From NCBI GenBank assembly GCA_020832105.1, contig JAFIFH010000070.1, forward strand, positions 82,699 to 146,698: a stretch of 64,000 nucleotides of DNA, read 5' to 3'. The DNA is from Idiomarina sp. GTDB taxonomy: Bacteria > Pseudomonadota > Gammaproteobacteria > Enterobacterales > Alteromonadaceae. Below, in pieces: positions 10,311 to 19,322 of this stretch. Made by a program: the position numbers and the translations under genes. A model generated the notes under the pieces. That model made no database searches and was not told where the DNA came from. It worked only from the letters and a program-made list of their open reading frames with translations. Numbering within the stretch: position 1 is the stretch's first letter; every line of letters begins with the position of its first letter.

Positions 10311-11252
10311 CTAATTCTCACCCCAGGCGTCGGAGAGTTCGCCGATCCCAGCTTCGCGCGCTGCGACTGGCATATGCTCCACCAGGAAGTCAATCAGCAC
10401 CCGCACTGCCGGCAATAACCCTCGACGATGCGGATACACCAGGTGCATATTCCCCACCGGCAGACGCCAGGTTGGTAATACCGGCGCAAGCAAACCCTGC
10501 TCCACAAAATCACGGCATAAGTAGACTGGAATCGCGGCCATCCCCTGCCCCTGGCTGGCGGCTTCACGTAAGACCCAGAGATCATCGGTAATCAGGCGCG
10601 GTTGGTAACTCAGGTTCACGGTTTCACCGTGGCACGAGGTAAAGCCATACTGATAGCGGCCATGGGTATAGTGCATGGACAGTGACGGCCAGTTGACCAA
10701 ATCGGTAGGGTGAGCAGGCTCTCCACGCTGCGCGATAAACTGCGGGGCCGCAAATAAAGCTAAGGGTGAAGGCGCAAGCTGGCGCGCAATTAAAGAAGAA
10801 TCTTCGATTGTGGACCGAACTCGTAGCGCAATATCAATTTGATCGTTAATCAGACTTACCGGCGAGTTGGTCACCACCAAATCTATCACCACGTCTGGGT
10901 AGTCCTGCATAAAGCGCGGTAGAATCTTCATTAACAAACTTTGACTCAAGATATGCGGTGAACTGATACGCACCCGCCCGCGTGGCTTCTCCTGCACAAA
11001 CTGAGTGACCTGATCCGCTGCCTCCGCCGCCGCAACCAGGGTTTGGCAATGGACCAAGAAGGCGCGCCCAACATCGGTCACACTCAGCTTGCGGGTGGTG
11101 CGATTGAGTAATCTGACCCCTTGCGCATGTTCAAGATCGCTAATCCTGCGACTCAGGGTACTTTTTGGCATCCCCAACGCCCGTGCTGCCTGACTAAAAC
11201 TACCGTGCTCCACCACATGGGCAAATAGTGCCAGATTCGTTAAATCCTGCAT
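10311..11252 (-). CDS. LysR-family transcriptional regulator
   Basis: 313 aa from ATG 11252, chosen over a TTG at 11264 because GAGGTGG lies at the right distance before the ATG. The N-terminal helix-turn-helix includes GSFSQAARALGMPKSTLSRRISDLE. The effector domain spans about residues 90-295, with the CrgA-like segment RVRISSPHILSQSLL. It is divergent from the azoreductase gene, so likely controls it and itself. A candidate operator (AACAG-N6-CTGTT) lies between them at 11280-11295. Confidence 0.92.
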   Translation of the reverse strand: MQDLTNLALFAHVVEHGSFSQAARALGMPKSTLSRRISDLEHAQGVRLLNRTTRKLSVTDVGRAFLVHCQTLVAAAEAADQVTQFVQEKPRGRVRISSPHILSQSLLMKILPRFMQDYPDVVIDLVVTNSPVSLINDQIDIALRVRSTIEDSSLIARQLAPSPLALFAAPQFIAQRGEPAHPTDLVNWPSLSMHYTHGRYQYGFTSCHGETVNLSYQPRLITDDLWVLREAASQGQGMAAIPVYLCRDFVEQGLLAPVLPTWRLPVGNMHLVYPHRRGLLPAVRVLIDFLVEHMPVAAREAGIGELSDAWGEN

Positions 11253-11279
11253 ACACCACCTCAATTAGCTCATATATGG

Positions 11280-11295
11280 AACAGTGTATTCTGTT
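11280..11295. promoter_or_regulatory. Candidate LysR operator between regulator and azoreductase
   Basis: Inverted repeat AACAG-TGTATT-CTGTT. A second TGGAACA half-site recurs about 40 bases further on (11320-11326). The position between divergent genes fits a LysR-type autoregulatory and activation site. Seen in sequence; function inferred. Confidence 0.4.
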
Positions 11296-11399
11296 ATAGC
11301 CGTCTAGTCATTTATTTGGAACATGTTAATCTCACTCCATCAAAATCGTTAGCCGCTTGAGTCGGCCTAACCGCAACAGTCGAAATAAGTGAGGTAAAC

Positions 11400-12011
11400 A
11401 TGAAAATATTACACGTGAATGCAGGTTTGTTTGGCGAGAACTCGGTATCTACACAACTAACCGCGAAATTAGTTGAGCGTTTAAAAGCTGACTACCCTGG
11501 CGCTGAAGTGGTTCGCCGTGATGTGGCAAGTACCCCTGTCAGTCACCTTGATGCTGAAATTCTGATGGCCGCCAGCACCGACGAAGCGTCACGCAGTGCG
11601 CGTCAAGTGGAAGAGCTGGCGATGACCGAGACCTTACTTGAAGAAGTGTTTGCTGCGGATATTCTAGTGATCGGTGCGCCGATGTATAATTTCACCATTC
11701 CAAGCCAATTGAAGGCATGGTTCGACCGCGTCGCTCAGGCGGGTCGTACATTCCGTTACACGGAAACTGGTCCTGAGGGTCTGCTCACAGACAAAAAGGC
11801 GTACCTTGGTTCAGCTCGCGGTGGTTTTTATTCAGAAGGTGAAATGGCGGCACTGGATCACCAGGAAAGCTATCTCAAAACCATGCTGGGCTTTGTAGGT
11901 ATTAGTGACGTCACTATTGTTCGTGCGGAAGGTGTCAATATTAGTGACAGCCAGCGAGAAGAGTCTATTCAGGCAGCAAGCAAGAATATTGATGCCCTGG
12001 CAATTGGCTGA
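11400..12011 (+). CDS. azoR: FMN-dependent NADH-azoreductase (AcpD/AzoR family)
   Basis: 203 aa flavodoxin-like quinone/azo reductase, standard length. FMN-binding features are present: the N-terminal loop GLFGENSVST, the PMYNFTIPSQLKAWFDRV motif at about residues 95-112, and SARGG near 141. It reduces quinones, azo compounds or electrophiles with NADH, usually as a homodimer in the cytoplasm. ATG 11400 follows GAGGT. The divergent LysR regulator is the probable controller, a common pairing for quinone-responsive azoreductases. Confidence 0.95.
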   Translation: MKILHVNAGLFGENSVSTQLTAKLVERLKADYPGAEVVRRDVASTPVSHLDAEILMAASTDEASRSARQVEELAMTETLLEEVFAADILVIGAPMYNFTIPSQLKAWFDRVAQAGRTFRYTETGPEGLLTDKKAYLGSARGGFYSEGEMAALDHQESYLKTMLGFVGISDVTIVRAEGVNISDSQREESIQAASKNIDALAIG

Positions 12012-12030
12012 TTCAAGCGTTAAGCGACAA

Positions 12031-12062
12031 CTTGCGGATGTAACTGAGGTTATATCCGCAAG
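12031..12062. terminator. Long hairpin between convergent azoR and lipoprotein gene
   Basis: CTTGCGGAT (12031-12039) pairs perfectly with ATCCGCAAG (12054-12062), and the inner bases TAAC/GTTA extend the stem. There is no T-run on either side, so it is a stable stem that may block or protect transcripts rather than a textbook intrinsic terminator. Confidence 0.5.
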
Positions 12063-12099
12063 CTGATCACTGAATACTGCTCACACTATGATGAATCGC

Positions 12100-12423
12100 C
12101 TAGAGATTATCTTCCATATCTTCAATCACTTCATCCGCTGTTTTACCGTGCAAACGTTGATAAATGGACCGCTCAATTTCTTCTTCGCTGAGACCCGCAG
12201 CGGTGCCATTCGCAAGCTCGTCAAACATAATCATCGCTAGCGCATCGGAAAAGTCAGCTTGCTGCTCGCCCTCCAAAGACTCCATCACTTGCTGAATGGA
12301 AGTTTCAAACGCATTTTCGTTGGAGAGATCGAGGGTTGGCTCGCTAGTGGCGCCAGAACACGCGACAAGCACCAGACAAGCGGCGATGACAAGCAGAAGT
12401 TTAGCTCGAAAGATTTGCAACAT
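12100..12423 (-). CDS. Small lipoprotein, DUF6694-like
   Basis: 107 aa. The signal peptide ends in the lipobox LVAC, with lipidated Cys at residue 22 followed by Ser-Gly, which does not predict inner-membrane retention. The mature part is short, acidic and helical (NAFETSIQQVMESL, DFSDALAMIMFDEL, LHGKTADEVIEDME), matching the pattern I associate with DUF6694 lipoproteins. ATG 12423 follows AGGTAG. It is convergent with azoR. No function is known. Confidence 0.8.
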   Translation of the reverse strand: MLQIFRAKLLLVIAACLVLVACSGATSEPTLDLSNENAFETSIQQVMESLEGEQQADFSDALAMIMFDELANGTAAGLSEEEIERSIYQRLHGKTADEVIEDMEDNL

Positions 12424-12621
12424 GATAACTACCTATTTGATTAAAAACGTCATCCAGTATACGCCGAGAAACCCGGCTGAACCATCCTACAAATCGTTTG
12501 AATGATCACAATAACGCCATCCCAGCAAAATCTTTCTAATTTAGTGAACCTTTTATGTAAATATCACGTAAATTGACCGTCTATCAATAAATATAACCCT
12601 TTTGGACTATTAAGGCTTTTT

Positions 12622-14265
12622 ATGCGAATCGCTACCCGGCTCTACCTTGGCTTCGGCCTGATCCTTATTCTGATGCTTGGACTGACCATTTATGGCGTAT
12701 TCCAGGTCACTCAGGTCGACCGAGCGCTCACCGAGGTGAACCAGCAAGATAGTGTGGAGCAGCGCCAGGCAATTAACTTTCGTGGTAGCGTCCACGATCG
12801 GGCCATCGCTATCCGTGATGCGGTACTTGAGCAGGACCGCAGCAACGCCCGAGTGCACTACCAAACCATTGATGAACTTGCAGAGTTCTATGCTGTTGCT
12901 GAACGAGCACTGAATAATCTCTATGCGCAGCGCCCCCCAAGCAATGAAGAAAGTCGACTAATTACCAACATTGAGCGTATTGAACAAGTCACCCTGGCGC
13001 GCACGGAGCGACTGCAAGGGCTGATCGACAGCCAGCAGCATAACGCCGCCCGGGCCATGTTACTCACCGAGGTCTCGCCGGCATATAGTGACTGGCTGGG
13101 TGCGATCAATGCGCTGATTGATTATCAGGAAACCAGCATTGCCGAACAAGTAGGTGGCGTGATCGAAGACACCAATGGATTCGCCATTGGCATGCTGGGT
13201 ATTACGCTGCTAGCTTTGATTATTGGCGGCCTGATTGCCTATACCACCGTGCAACGAATGGTCAAGACGATTGGCGGTGAACCTGAAGACGCACTTCGCC
13301 TGATTGGCAAAATAGCCCGGGGCGATCTTTCGGTGGAGGTCAATACTAAGCACAAGCGTAGTATTATGGCCGCCGTGGGAAGCTTAGCCAAAGACCTGCG
13401 CACGATGATTAACGATACCGCCGACGCCTCCAATCAGGTGGCCACGGCAGCCATGCAACTGGCACAAACGGCGCAACGTAACGAATCCTTGATCGCACAG
13501 CAGGAATCAGAGACAGACCAGGGTGCAGCTGCGATTGAACAAATGTCGATGACCGTGCAGGAAGTCGCTAGCCATACCGTGCAAGCCGCCGATGTCGCAA
13601 GTATTGCTGAGCGCGAATTTGAGCAGGGTGAGCGCGAAGTGAATGCCAATCAGCTGGCAATCAATTCTCTCGCTGACGAAGTCGCCTCTGCTGCAGATGT
13701 GATTGGCCAGCTGTCTAATGACGCAGGCGAAATTGGTACCGTTCTCGAAGTGATTCAAAGTATTGCTGAGCAAACCAACCTGCTGGCGCTCAATGCTGCC
13801 ATTGAAGCGGCGCGAGCCGGCGAGCATGGCCGTGGCTTTGCGGTGGTGGCGGACGAAGTGCGCAATCTTGCCACCCGCACCCAGGATTCAACACGTCAGA
13901 TAGATGCCATTATTGAGCGGGTGCAGGCAGGTGCTGGGCAGGCTGTTGAAGTCATGAAGCGCGGCAATCAGCAGGCCACAACCAGTGTTGAGCAGGCTCG
14001 TCGTACCGGTGAATCGTTACAGACGATTAATCAGTCGGTCACCCGCCTTAACGATATGAACGCTCAAATTGCGACTGCTGCTGAAGAACAGTCGGCGGTT
14101 GCCAATGAAATCAATCAGAACTTTAGCCGCATTATGCAAACCGCCTCAGCATCTTCACACGGCGCGCGCGAGGTGAGTGAAGCATCGGCAAGTCTTGAGG
14201 CATTAGCCCATTCATTGCAAAATAGCGTGGCGAAGTTTCAAATCAAAGAGAGCGTAGCGGGCTAA
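12622..14265 (+). CDS. Methyl-accepting chemotaxis protein
   Basis: 547 aa. The first membrane helix is at residues about 7-27. A periplasmic four-helix-bundle ligand domain (4HB-MCP style, about 28-188) is followed by the second helix at about 190-211 and a HAMP domain to about 270. The signalling domain carries the invariant hairpin tip: [20 protein letters not shown] then [15 protein letters not shown]. It would signal through CheW/CheA, none of which is in this window. Ligand unknown. No C-terminal NWETF-like pentapeptide. A small hydrolase gene starts three bases after its stop, suggesting co-transcription. Confidence 0.96.
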   Translation: MRIATRLYLGFGLILILMLGLTIYGVFQVTQVDRALTEVNQQDSVEQRQAINFRGSVHDRAIAIRDAVLEQDRSNARVHYQTIDELAEFYAVAERALNNLYAQRPPSNEESRLITNIERIEQVTLARTERLQGLIDSQQHNAARAMLLTEVSPAYSDWLGAINALIDYQETSIAEQVGGVIEDTNGFAIGMLGITLLALIIGGLIAYTTVQRMVKTIGGEPEDALRLIGKIARGDLSVEVNTKHKRSIMAAVGSLAKDLRTMINDTADASNQVATAAMQLAQTAQRNESLIAQQESETDQGAAAIEQMSMTVQEVASHTVQAADVASIAEREFEQGEREVNANQLAINSLADEVASAADVIGQLSNDAGEIGTVLEVIQSIAEQTNLLALNAAIEAARAGEHGRGFAVVADEVRNLATRTQDSTRQIDAIIERVQAGAGQAVEVMKRGNQQATTSVEQARRTGESLQTINQSVTRLNDMNAQIATAAEEQSAVANEINQNFSRIMQTASASSHGAREVSEASASLEALAHSLQNSVAKFQIKESVAG

Positions 14266-14268
14266 TCT

Positions 14269-14775
14269 ATGTACCAGGTTATTTTTTCCCACGGCAAAGA
14301 AAGTGGCCCATGGGGAACCAAGATCAAGCGGCTGGCGGCAACCGCGCAAGCTCTCGGCTGCAGCGTGGAGAGTGTGGATTACACCGATACGATGGAGCCG
14401 GATGTGCGCGCGGCTCGCCTTCAGCAGCATCTGCAGGGTCGTGACCTGGATAAAGTCATTTTGGTGGGCTCAAGCATGGGGGGTTACGTAACCCTGCAGG
14501 CAGCAAAAACGTCCCCGGTGCGTGCCGTCTTCGTGCTAGCACCGGCGATCTTTATGCCGGGCTATGAGCACACAGCCCCCAAGGAACGCATCGAAAACCT
14601 AACGATTGTGCATGGCTGGAACGACGACATCATTCCGGTGGAGCACAGTATTCGCTTTGCCCACGAGCAGCACTGCACCCTCCACCTGGTGGACGATGAC
14701 CATCGTCTGGTCAACCGCTTAGCCGACATCGATGGCTGGTTTGGCAACTTTTTAAAGCCATTCATCAGCGGCTAA
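14269..14775 (+). CDS. Small alpha/beta hydrolase (YqiA-like)
   Basis: 168 aa compact alpha/beta hydrolase. The nucleophile elbow is GSSMGG (Ser at about 68). A probable Asp lies in WNDDIIP and a probable His in DDDHRL, giving a complete triad in the usual order. It starts MYQVIFSHGKESGPWG, the oxyanion region of this group. It begins three bases after the chemoreceptor stop, so is likely translated from the same message. Substrate unknown. It is convergent with dgt, with six bases between the stops. Confidence 0.85.
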   Translation: MYQVIFSHGKESGPWGTKIKRLAATAQALGCSVESVDYTDTMEPDVRAARLQQHLQGRDLDKVILVGSSMGGYVTLQAAKTSPVRAVFVLAPAIFMPGYEHTAPKERIENLTIVHGWNDDIIPVEHSIRFAHEQHCTLHLVDDDHRLVNRLADIDGWFGNFLKPFISG

Positions 14776-14781
14776 TTGGCG

Positions 14782-16275
14782 CTAAATTCTGGCTTGCAGG
14801 GTTTGGTACTCATCCAGTGCAAATTGGTCCGTCATGCCGCTGACCATGTCTTGTATCAACCGGCACCGGGCATATTGTTCCCACAGCTGCGGGTCATTGT
14901 GATGACGCCCGGCAAGCTTACGGTACGCAGCCACATGCTTGTTCGGCAGGCGATTAAATAGCCGGCTCTCCAGTAACATTGCGCGTCCGTCCCCCTCCAC
15001 CAGCGCGGTGAACTGGGCATAAGAGAGTTGCAGCAACGGGGCGTATGCATCGAGTAAACCGGTAATAATCCGATACCCCTGCAACTCCAGCGTTTCCACC
15101 TCAGGGACCGCAAAAATATGCTGCTGAGCAACCCTTTTCAAGGTGCTGATAACGGCGTGGAAGGCAGAATCGTCTTCCAATAAGGCACGATTGAAGCGTC
15201 CTGCTGCAATCTCATCGAGGTTCTCCACAAAGGCTTCTGCAGCGTGCTCCACCAACGGATGTACCAGTTGCACCCTTAATGATACAAAAAACTCATGGGC
15301 TTTATTAATCGGCTCTTTGTCATGGCGATCCCGGGCATAAGCGGTCACCTGTTTAAAGCTACCCCGTTTAAAGTACTTACCTTCAGGTGCAGTGGGGTAC
15401 TGACGGGCGAATTCCGCATCCAGTAATGCTTGTAAATGCTCGATACTGAGCAACCCTTTGTCCACTCCATCTTCGATATCAGCCAGGCAATAGGAGATAT
15501 CATCAGCGGCTTCCATCAGGTACGTAAAAGGGTAGCGGCAACCGGGCGCAATATTCAGGGTCTTCTGCAAACTTTCAATATACGGGCGTTCAGACTCGTA
15601 AAAGCCCGGCTTTTTCATCAGGTAAGCAAAATCACTGCCATGCTCTGGCTGCGGTTCGCTGGCGGCGCGGGTGTACTTCATAATACAGGCAGTTTGCGCG
15701 TAGGTGAGGTTGAGCCGCTGCAAGCTGGTTACCAGTCGAATTGCCTGAGCATTGCCCTCAAAATGGGCCAATTCATGCAGTAACGCCTGGCGCTGAGGGT
15801 GTTCATGCTGAAAACCAGGAAAAGCCGCCGCGTGGCTGGCAAACCATTTGGAAATCGCGGCCTCACCGAAATGACCGAACGGTGGGTTGCCAATATCGTG
15901 CATCAGGCACCCCATTTCCACCAAAGACTCCACGGCTCGCTCATACCCTGCCAGCCCACTGCCCTTTAGCTGCGCAGGGCTAAGTTTCTTAAACAAGGTG
16001 CGGGTAATAAAACGTCCGGCCTGCTGCACTTCTAATGAATGGGTTAATCGACTGCGCACCGCGGCATTGCGCTCAAGGGGGAATACCTGAGTTTTTTGCT
16101 GTAACCGACGTACCGCAGCTGAATGAATAATCCGCCCGCGATCACTTTCCAGTGCGGTTTCCAGCACATCTACTGCGGGTTTTTGCGCGGCTATCCCTTG
16201 CCCAGGGTAAGGCCTCGCGTCTGATAAACTTCGCTGAAAATCAGCTGCTTTAATATTGTCTGTCACCTGCGTCAC
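14782..16275 (-). CDS. dgt: Deoxyguanosinetriphosphate triphosphohydrolase, E. coli Dgt type
   Basis: 497 aa, close to E. coli Dgt (about 505). HD-superfamily enzyme that cleaves dGTP to deoxyguanosine and triphosphate. Motifs seen include ESDRGRIIHSAAVRRLQQKT, PLERNAAVRSRLTHSLEVQQ and the metal-binding MHDIGNPPFGHFGE. In enterobacteria Dgt tunes dNTP pools and mutation rate, and dNTPases of this superfamily can also restrict phage. It is divergent from yccX across 48 bases. A second, different dNTPase is encoded at 29930-31237. Confidence 0.96.
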   Translation of the reverse strand: MTQVTDNIKAADFQRSLSDARPYPGQGIAAQKPAVDVLETALESDRGRIIHSAAVRRLQQKTQVFPLERNAAVRSRLTHSLEVQQAGRFITRTLFKKLSPAQLKGSGLAGYERAVESLVEMGCLMHDIGNPPFGHFGEAAISKWFASHAAAFPGFQHEHPQRQALLHELAHFEGNAQAIRLVTSLQRLNLTYAQTACIMKYTRAASEPQPEHGSDFAYLMKKPGFYESERPYIESLQKTLNIAPGCRYPFTYLMEAADDISYCLADIEDGVDKGLLSIEHLQALLDAEFARQYPTAPEGKYFKRGSFKQVTAYARDRHDKEPINKAHEFFVSLRVQLVHPLVEHAAEAFVENLDEIAAGRFNRALLEDDSAFHAVISTLKRVAQQHIFAVPEVETLELQGYRIITGLLDAYAPLLQLSYAQFTALVEGDGRAMLLESRLFNRLPNKHVAAYRKLAGRHHNDPQLWEQYARCRLIQDMVSGMTDQFALDEYQTLQARI

Positions 16276-16323
16276 CTATTCGCTAAAATCTTTGATAATC
16301 ATCAAAGCACCAAGGAGATAAAG

Positions 16324-16596
16324 ATGCAACGCTGGACACTGGTCATTCACGGTAAAGTACAAGGTGTGTTTTACCGTCAATCTGCCGCGGAGAAGGCTCG
16401 AGCCCTGGGTTTAACCGGCACCGTACGCAACCTGGAAAATGGGGATGTAAAGTTGCTCGCTGAAGGCCCCGAAGCAGCCCTCGAACAATTATATAGTTGG
16501 TGTCAGCAGGGACCAGAGCGCGCGCAGGTCGACAAGGTTGTGGTCGATAAAAGCAAGGCCTCAGGTGAATTCACCGATTTCATAGTGGCCACCTAG
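16324..16596 (+). CDS. yccX: Acylphosphatase
   Basis: 90 aa, canonical size. It hydrolyses carboxyl-phosphate bonds of acyl phosphates. The catalytic Arg18 lies in GKVQGVFYRQSA and Asn36 in GTVRNLENGDV, both intact. ATG 16324 follows AAGGAG. It is followed 26 bases later by deoD on the same strand. Confidence 0.96.
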   Translation: MQRWTLVIHGKVQGVFYRQSAAEKARALGLTGTVRNLENGDVKLLAEGPEAALEQLYSWCQQGPERAQVDKVVVDKSKASGEFTDFIVAT

Positions 16597-16622
16597 CCCA
16601 TCGTCTAAATAAGGAAAGCCTG

Positions 16623-17381
16623 ATGAGTACACCCCATATTAAGGCTAATGCAGCTGACTTCGCACCCACCGTGCTGATGCCAGGTGATCCGTTACGCGCG
16701 CGTTTCATTGCCGAAAACTTTTTAACCGAAGTAAAGCAAGTCAACGACGTTCGTAATATGCTCGCCTTCACCGGCCTTTATCAAGGTAAGCCCGTGAGTG
16801 TCATGGGCAGCGGCATGGGCATGCCAAGTATTGGCATTTACGCTCACGAGTTGTTCTCAGAGTTCGCAGTTGAGCGTATCATTAGGGTGGGTAGCTGCGG
16901 TGCGTATACCCGAACATTAGCGCTGTTTGATTTGGTCCTTGCCAATAGTGCGTGGACAGAATCCTCCTTCGCGTCGATTTATTCGGGGCAGAAGCAATGC
17001 ATTGAATACCCCAGTGAAGCACTCAACCGGGATATTCTTGCTACCGCCGAGCACAAGGGCCTTGCCCAGTTACAAATCGCCCGGGTACATACCACCGATG
17101 TCTTTTATCGCCACGACTTCAACGACTTTCGCCAAATTTATCGCGATTATGGTTGTGTCGCTGTGGACATGGAGGCTTTCGCCCTGTTTCACATTGCTAA
17201 GCGTCTACATAAGCAGGCAGCCTGCCTGCTCACCGTGTCCGATTGCCTGGAAACCGGTGCCAAAGCCAGTACGGAAGAACGAGAAAAGGCCTTTACCAGC
17301 ATGCTAGAACTGGCGTTGGATGTATCTGTCCAGCAAATCGCACCGACCAGCTCGCCAACACCGCCATTGAAGGTTATTTAG
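16623..17381 (+). CDS. deoD: Purine nucleoside phosphorylase, DeoD type
   Basis: 252 aa. It phosphorolyses purine (deoxy)ribonucleosides to base and (deoxy)ribose-1-phosphate. Recognisable features are the GDPLRA phosphate loop, RVGSCGAY, the substrate-binding VDMEAFALF and the catalytic region VSDCLETGAK. ATG 16623 follows AAGGAAAGCCTG. The deoxyguanosine released by the nearby Dgt is a natural substrate, so dgt and deoD could work in sequence. The C-terminal tail after residue 240 is Pro/Ser/Thr-rich. Confidence 0.95.
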   Translation: MSTPHIKANAADFAPTVLMPGDPLRARFIAENFLTEVKQVNDVRNMLAFTGLYQGKPVSVMGSGMGMPSIGIYAHELFSEFAVERIIRVGSCGAYTRTLALFDLVLANSAWTESSFASIYSGQKQCIEYPSEALNRDILATAEHKGLAQLQIARVHTTDVFYRHDFNDFRQIYRDYGCVAVDMEAFALFHIAKRLHKQAACLLTVSDCLETGAKASTEEREKAFTSMLELALDVSVQQIAPTSSPTPPLKVI

Positions 17382-17421
17382 TTAAGCTGAGCAGGGGATA
17401 AATCGTTCATCCGTTGTACCT

Positions 17422-18702
17422 TCAGGCGGCCTGGACAAAGCTCAGTTCAAGATCAGAGATAATATACAAATCATTATAACGACTCGCTGCCGCTTCGCTG
17501 CGCTGTAAGCGAAATAGCGCCCGCTGCTCGTGCTGCAACCCCTGATACTCACTGAGAACCTGAAATAGCCACACCTCTGCGTCCCATGGGAATCCTTTTG
17601 CTTCAAGGTAATCGAGGGCGGAACTCGCACGACCTGTGTCGACCACCTCCAGCATAAAGGTTTCGACATCGGTTTTCAGCGCTTGCTGGCGCGCTTCAAC
17701 CTCACTGCTGTCTGCCCCTGATGCCACCTGCGCACGTTCGCCGTCTGCGCTGTCCTGCTGCCGCTCGGGCATCGGCAGGCTTCTGGCGATCTCTGCCGCA
17801 CACTGCTGGGCACTGTGGCTGTCCAGGCTTAGCGCAGCAGCCGGTACGATTGGCTTCGCCTGATTAAACAGGTCCGGCACTGTGCTGCGATCGGTATAGC
17901 TGCCCACAACAAAGCCCGGGTGCTCTCGCAAAAAGCCGGCCATATTTGCAATCAGCACACTGCGCGCCTGCTGCTCGCGAAAACGCAGCATCAGTTGGGC
18001 CAGGCGAACCTGCACTTCGAGTAGGCTGGTGTGATGCCCACTCAGCTGACGCTGCAATTGGCTGACCAAGAGTTTGCGTAAGTGTACGTTACCCTCACCA
18101 AGCTCAATTAATTCTGCAAAATCAATCAGGTTGAGGCCATCCAGCAGGCGCTTTATTTGCTTTTGCGCACGGTCATTCTCACGAATTTTATCTGCCAGAC
18201 TACTGACAAAACCAAAGTTGGAATTAAGCCGGTGCCACAAGCTATCAATAGCTTCGCCGAACTGTCCGGCCAGATCATGCACCTGGTTGGTCAGGTGCTG
18301 CAGCTCTGATTCCGCCTTGATAGTATCGCCACAGCGCTGAGCATCGCGGTAGTTTTGCACCCGCATGCGCATCGTTTCCAGCTTATCTGCAACATCAGCG
18401 TTAATATGCCGGCGATGTTCGTCAGCCACCATACTGGCAATCAGGTCACTACATTGCGGGCGCAGGATAAAGCCACGGGTCTCATCAGGCTGGTAAAGTA
18501 TATGGGCATTGACCAGCTTCTTTAACCCGCGTTCAGATACCTGACTCTCATCCAGCTCACCGCAGATATACGTACGCATCAGGACATCGGCATGCTTACC
18601 AAGCAAGCTCAGGCGCTCGGTTCCCGTCACCAACAATGAGTGTGTCAGGTGCTGCGGTTGCAGTGCTTTGCCTGCTTCGTTGACGGGGTGAGTATCGGAC
18701 AT
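17422..18702 (-). CDS. Presumed kleisin-like subunit of an SMC/MukB-type complex
   Basis: 426 aa, third gene of an operon after a large SMC-like ATPase and a 206-aa protein. It is not recognised by strong motifs. It is mostly helical and charged, with Gln/Leu-rich coiled-coil-like stretches at about 120-260, a Ser/Ala/Gln-rich linker at about 300-345, and a C-terminal compact segment. Its size and position match MukF/MksF-type kleisins. Its ATG overlaps the previous stop (TAATG), showing translational coupling and a fixed stoichiometry. It has no signal peptide and no membrane segments. The role is inferred from the operon; alternatives include a DNA-binding accessory protein. Confidence 0.6.
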   Translation of the reverse strand: MSDTHPVNEAGKALQPQHLTHSLLVTGTERLSLLGKHADVLMRTYICGELDESQVSERGLKKLVNAHILYQPDETRGFILRPQCSDLIASMVADEHRRHINADVADKLETMRMRVQNYRDAQRCGDTIKAESELQHLTNQVHDLAGQFGEAIDSLWHRLNSNFGFVSSLADKIRENDRAQKQIKRLLDGLNLIDFAELIELGEGNVHLRKLLVSQLQRQLSGHHTSLLEVQVRLAQLMLRFREQQARSVLIANMAGFLREHPGFVVGSYTDRSTVPDLFNQAKPIVPAAALSLDSHSAQQCAAEIARSLPMPERQQDSADGERAQVASGADSSEVEARQQALKTDVETFMLEVVDTGRASSALDYLEAKGFPWDAEVWLFQVLSEYQGLQHEQRALFRLQRSEAAASRYNDLYIISDLELSFVQAA

Positions 18703-19322
18703 TAGATCAAGGTCTCCTGTACGGCATCCTCACTGACTGGCAAATTCTCTTCGTCGCGCACAAAGCGTACCACTTCGATCAGGTAATCAACTTTGCCGGT
18801 GACTTCGAAGTACTGGCGTTCATTATGGGGCTGACGCAAATAGCCGTGCTCACGTAAGCGCTTGAAGATCTGTTTAGCCTGCGCATCCACCGAGTCCGCC
18901 TGGGAATTAAAAAAGCGATCATTTGCGAGCAACTGCAGGCGCTGGCGCAGGCTGGGGTTGTCTTCTGTCTTCAGCACATATTCCTGCAACTTAATCGCAT
19001 CGCCTGCGCTAATCGCGCCATCACGACCAAGGGTTTCCTGCACCAGCTGCATCCACTCTAAAAGAGGTAATAGTGATTGCACCGTGTGACCCAGTTGCTG
19101 CTTTAACGACTCGCGCGCTTGTTCATCAAAATGCAGGTAACTGAGAAAGAACACCTGCCCGTCCTGACTCTGCGCCACTCGCCGATTCAGGGGTTTCAGG
19201 TACTCGTCCGCCGCACTCACCATCTGCTCGTCCTGCAACCGCCGATAATTTTCCGGATCGCTAATTGCACAGACGAATGCACCGCTTAACAGTACTTCAA
19301 TCAGGGGGCCATGCACGCTCAT
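18702..19322 (-). CDS. Presumed MukE/MksE-like (kite) subunit
   Basis: 206 aa, middle gene of the SMC-like operon. ATG 19322 overlaps the SMC stop (ATGA) and its own TAA overlaps the next ATG. The C-terminal half looks like a winged helix: QIFKRLREHGYLRQPHNERQYFEVTGKVDYLIEVVRFV, a helix-turn-strand pattern typical of MksE/kite proteins. The N-terminal part is helical and acidic. In MukBEF/MksBEF complexes the kite dimer binds the kleisin and DNA. Function assigned by context and size, not by a diagnostic motif. Confidence 0.6.
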   Translation of the reverse strand: MSVHGPLIEVLLSGAFVCAISDPENYRRLQDEQMVSAADEYLKPLNRRVAQSQDGQVFFLSYLHFDEQARESLKQQLGHTVQSLLPLLEWMQLVQETLGRDGAISAGDAIKLQEYVLKTEDNPSLRQRLQLLANDRFFNSQADSVDAQAKQIFKRLREHGYLRQPHNERQYFEVTGKVDYLIEVVRFVRDEENLPVSEDAVQETLI

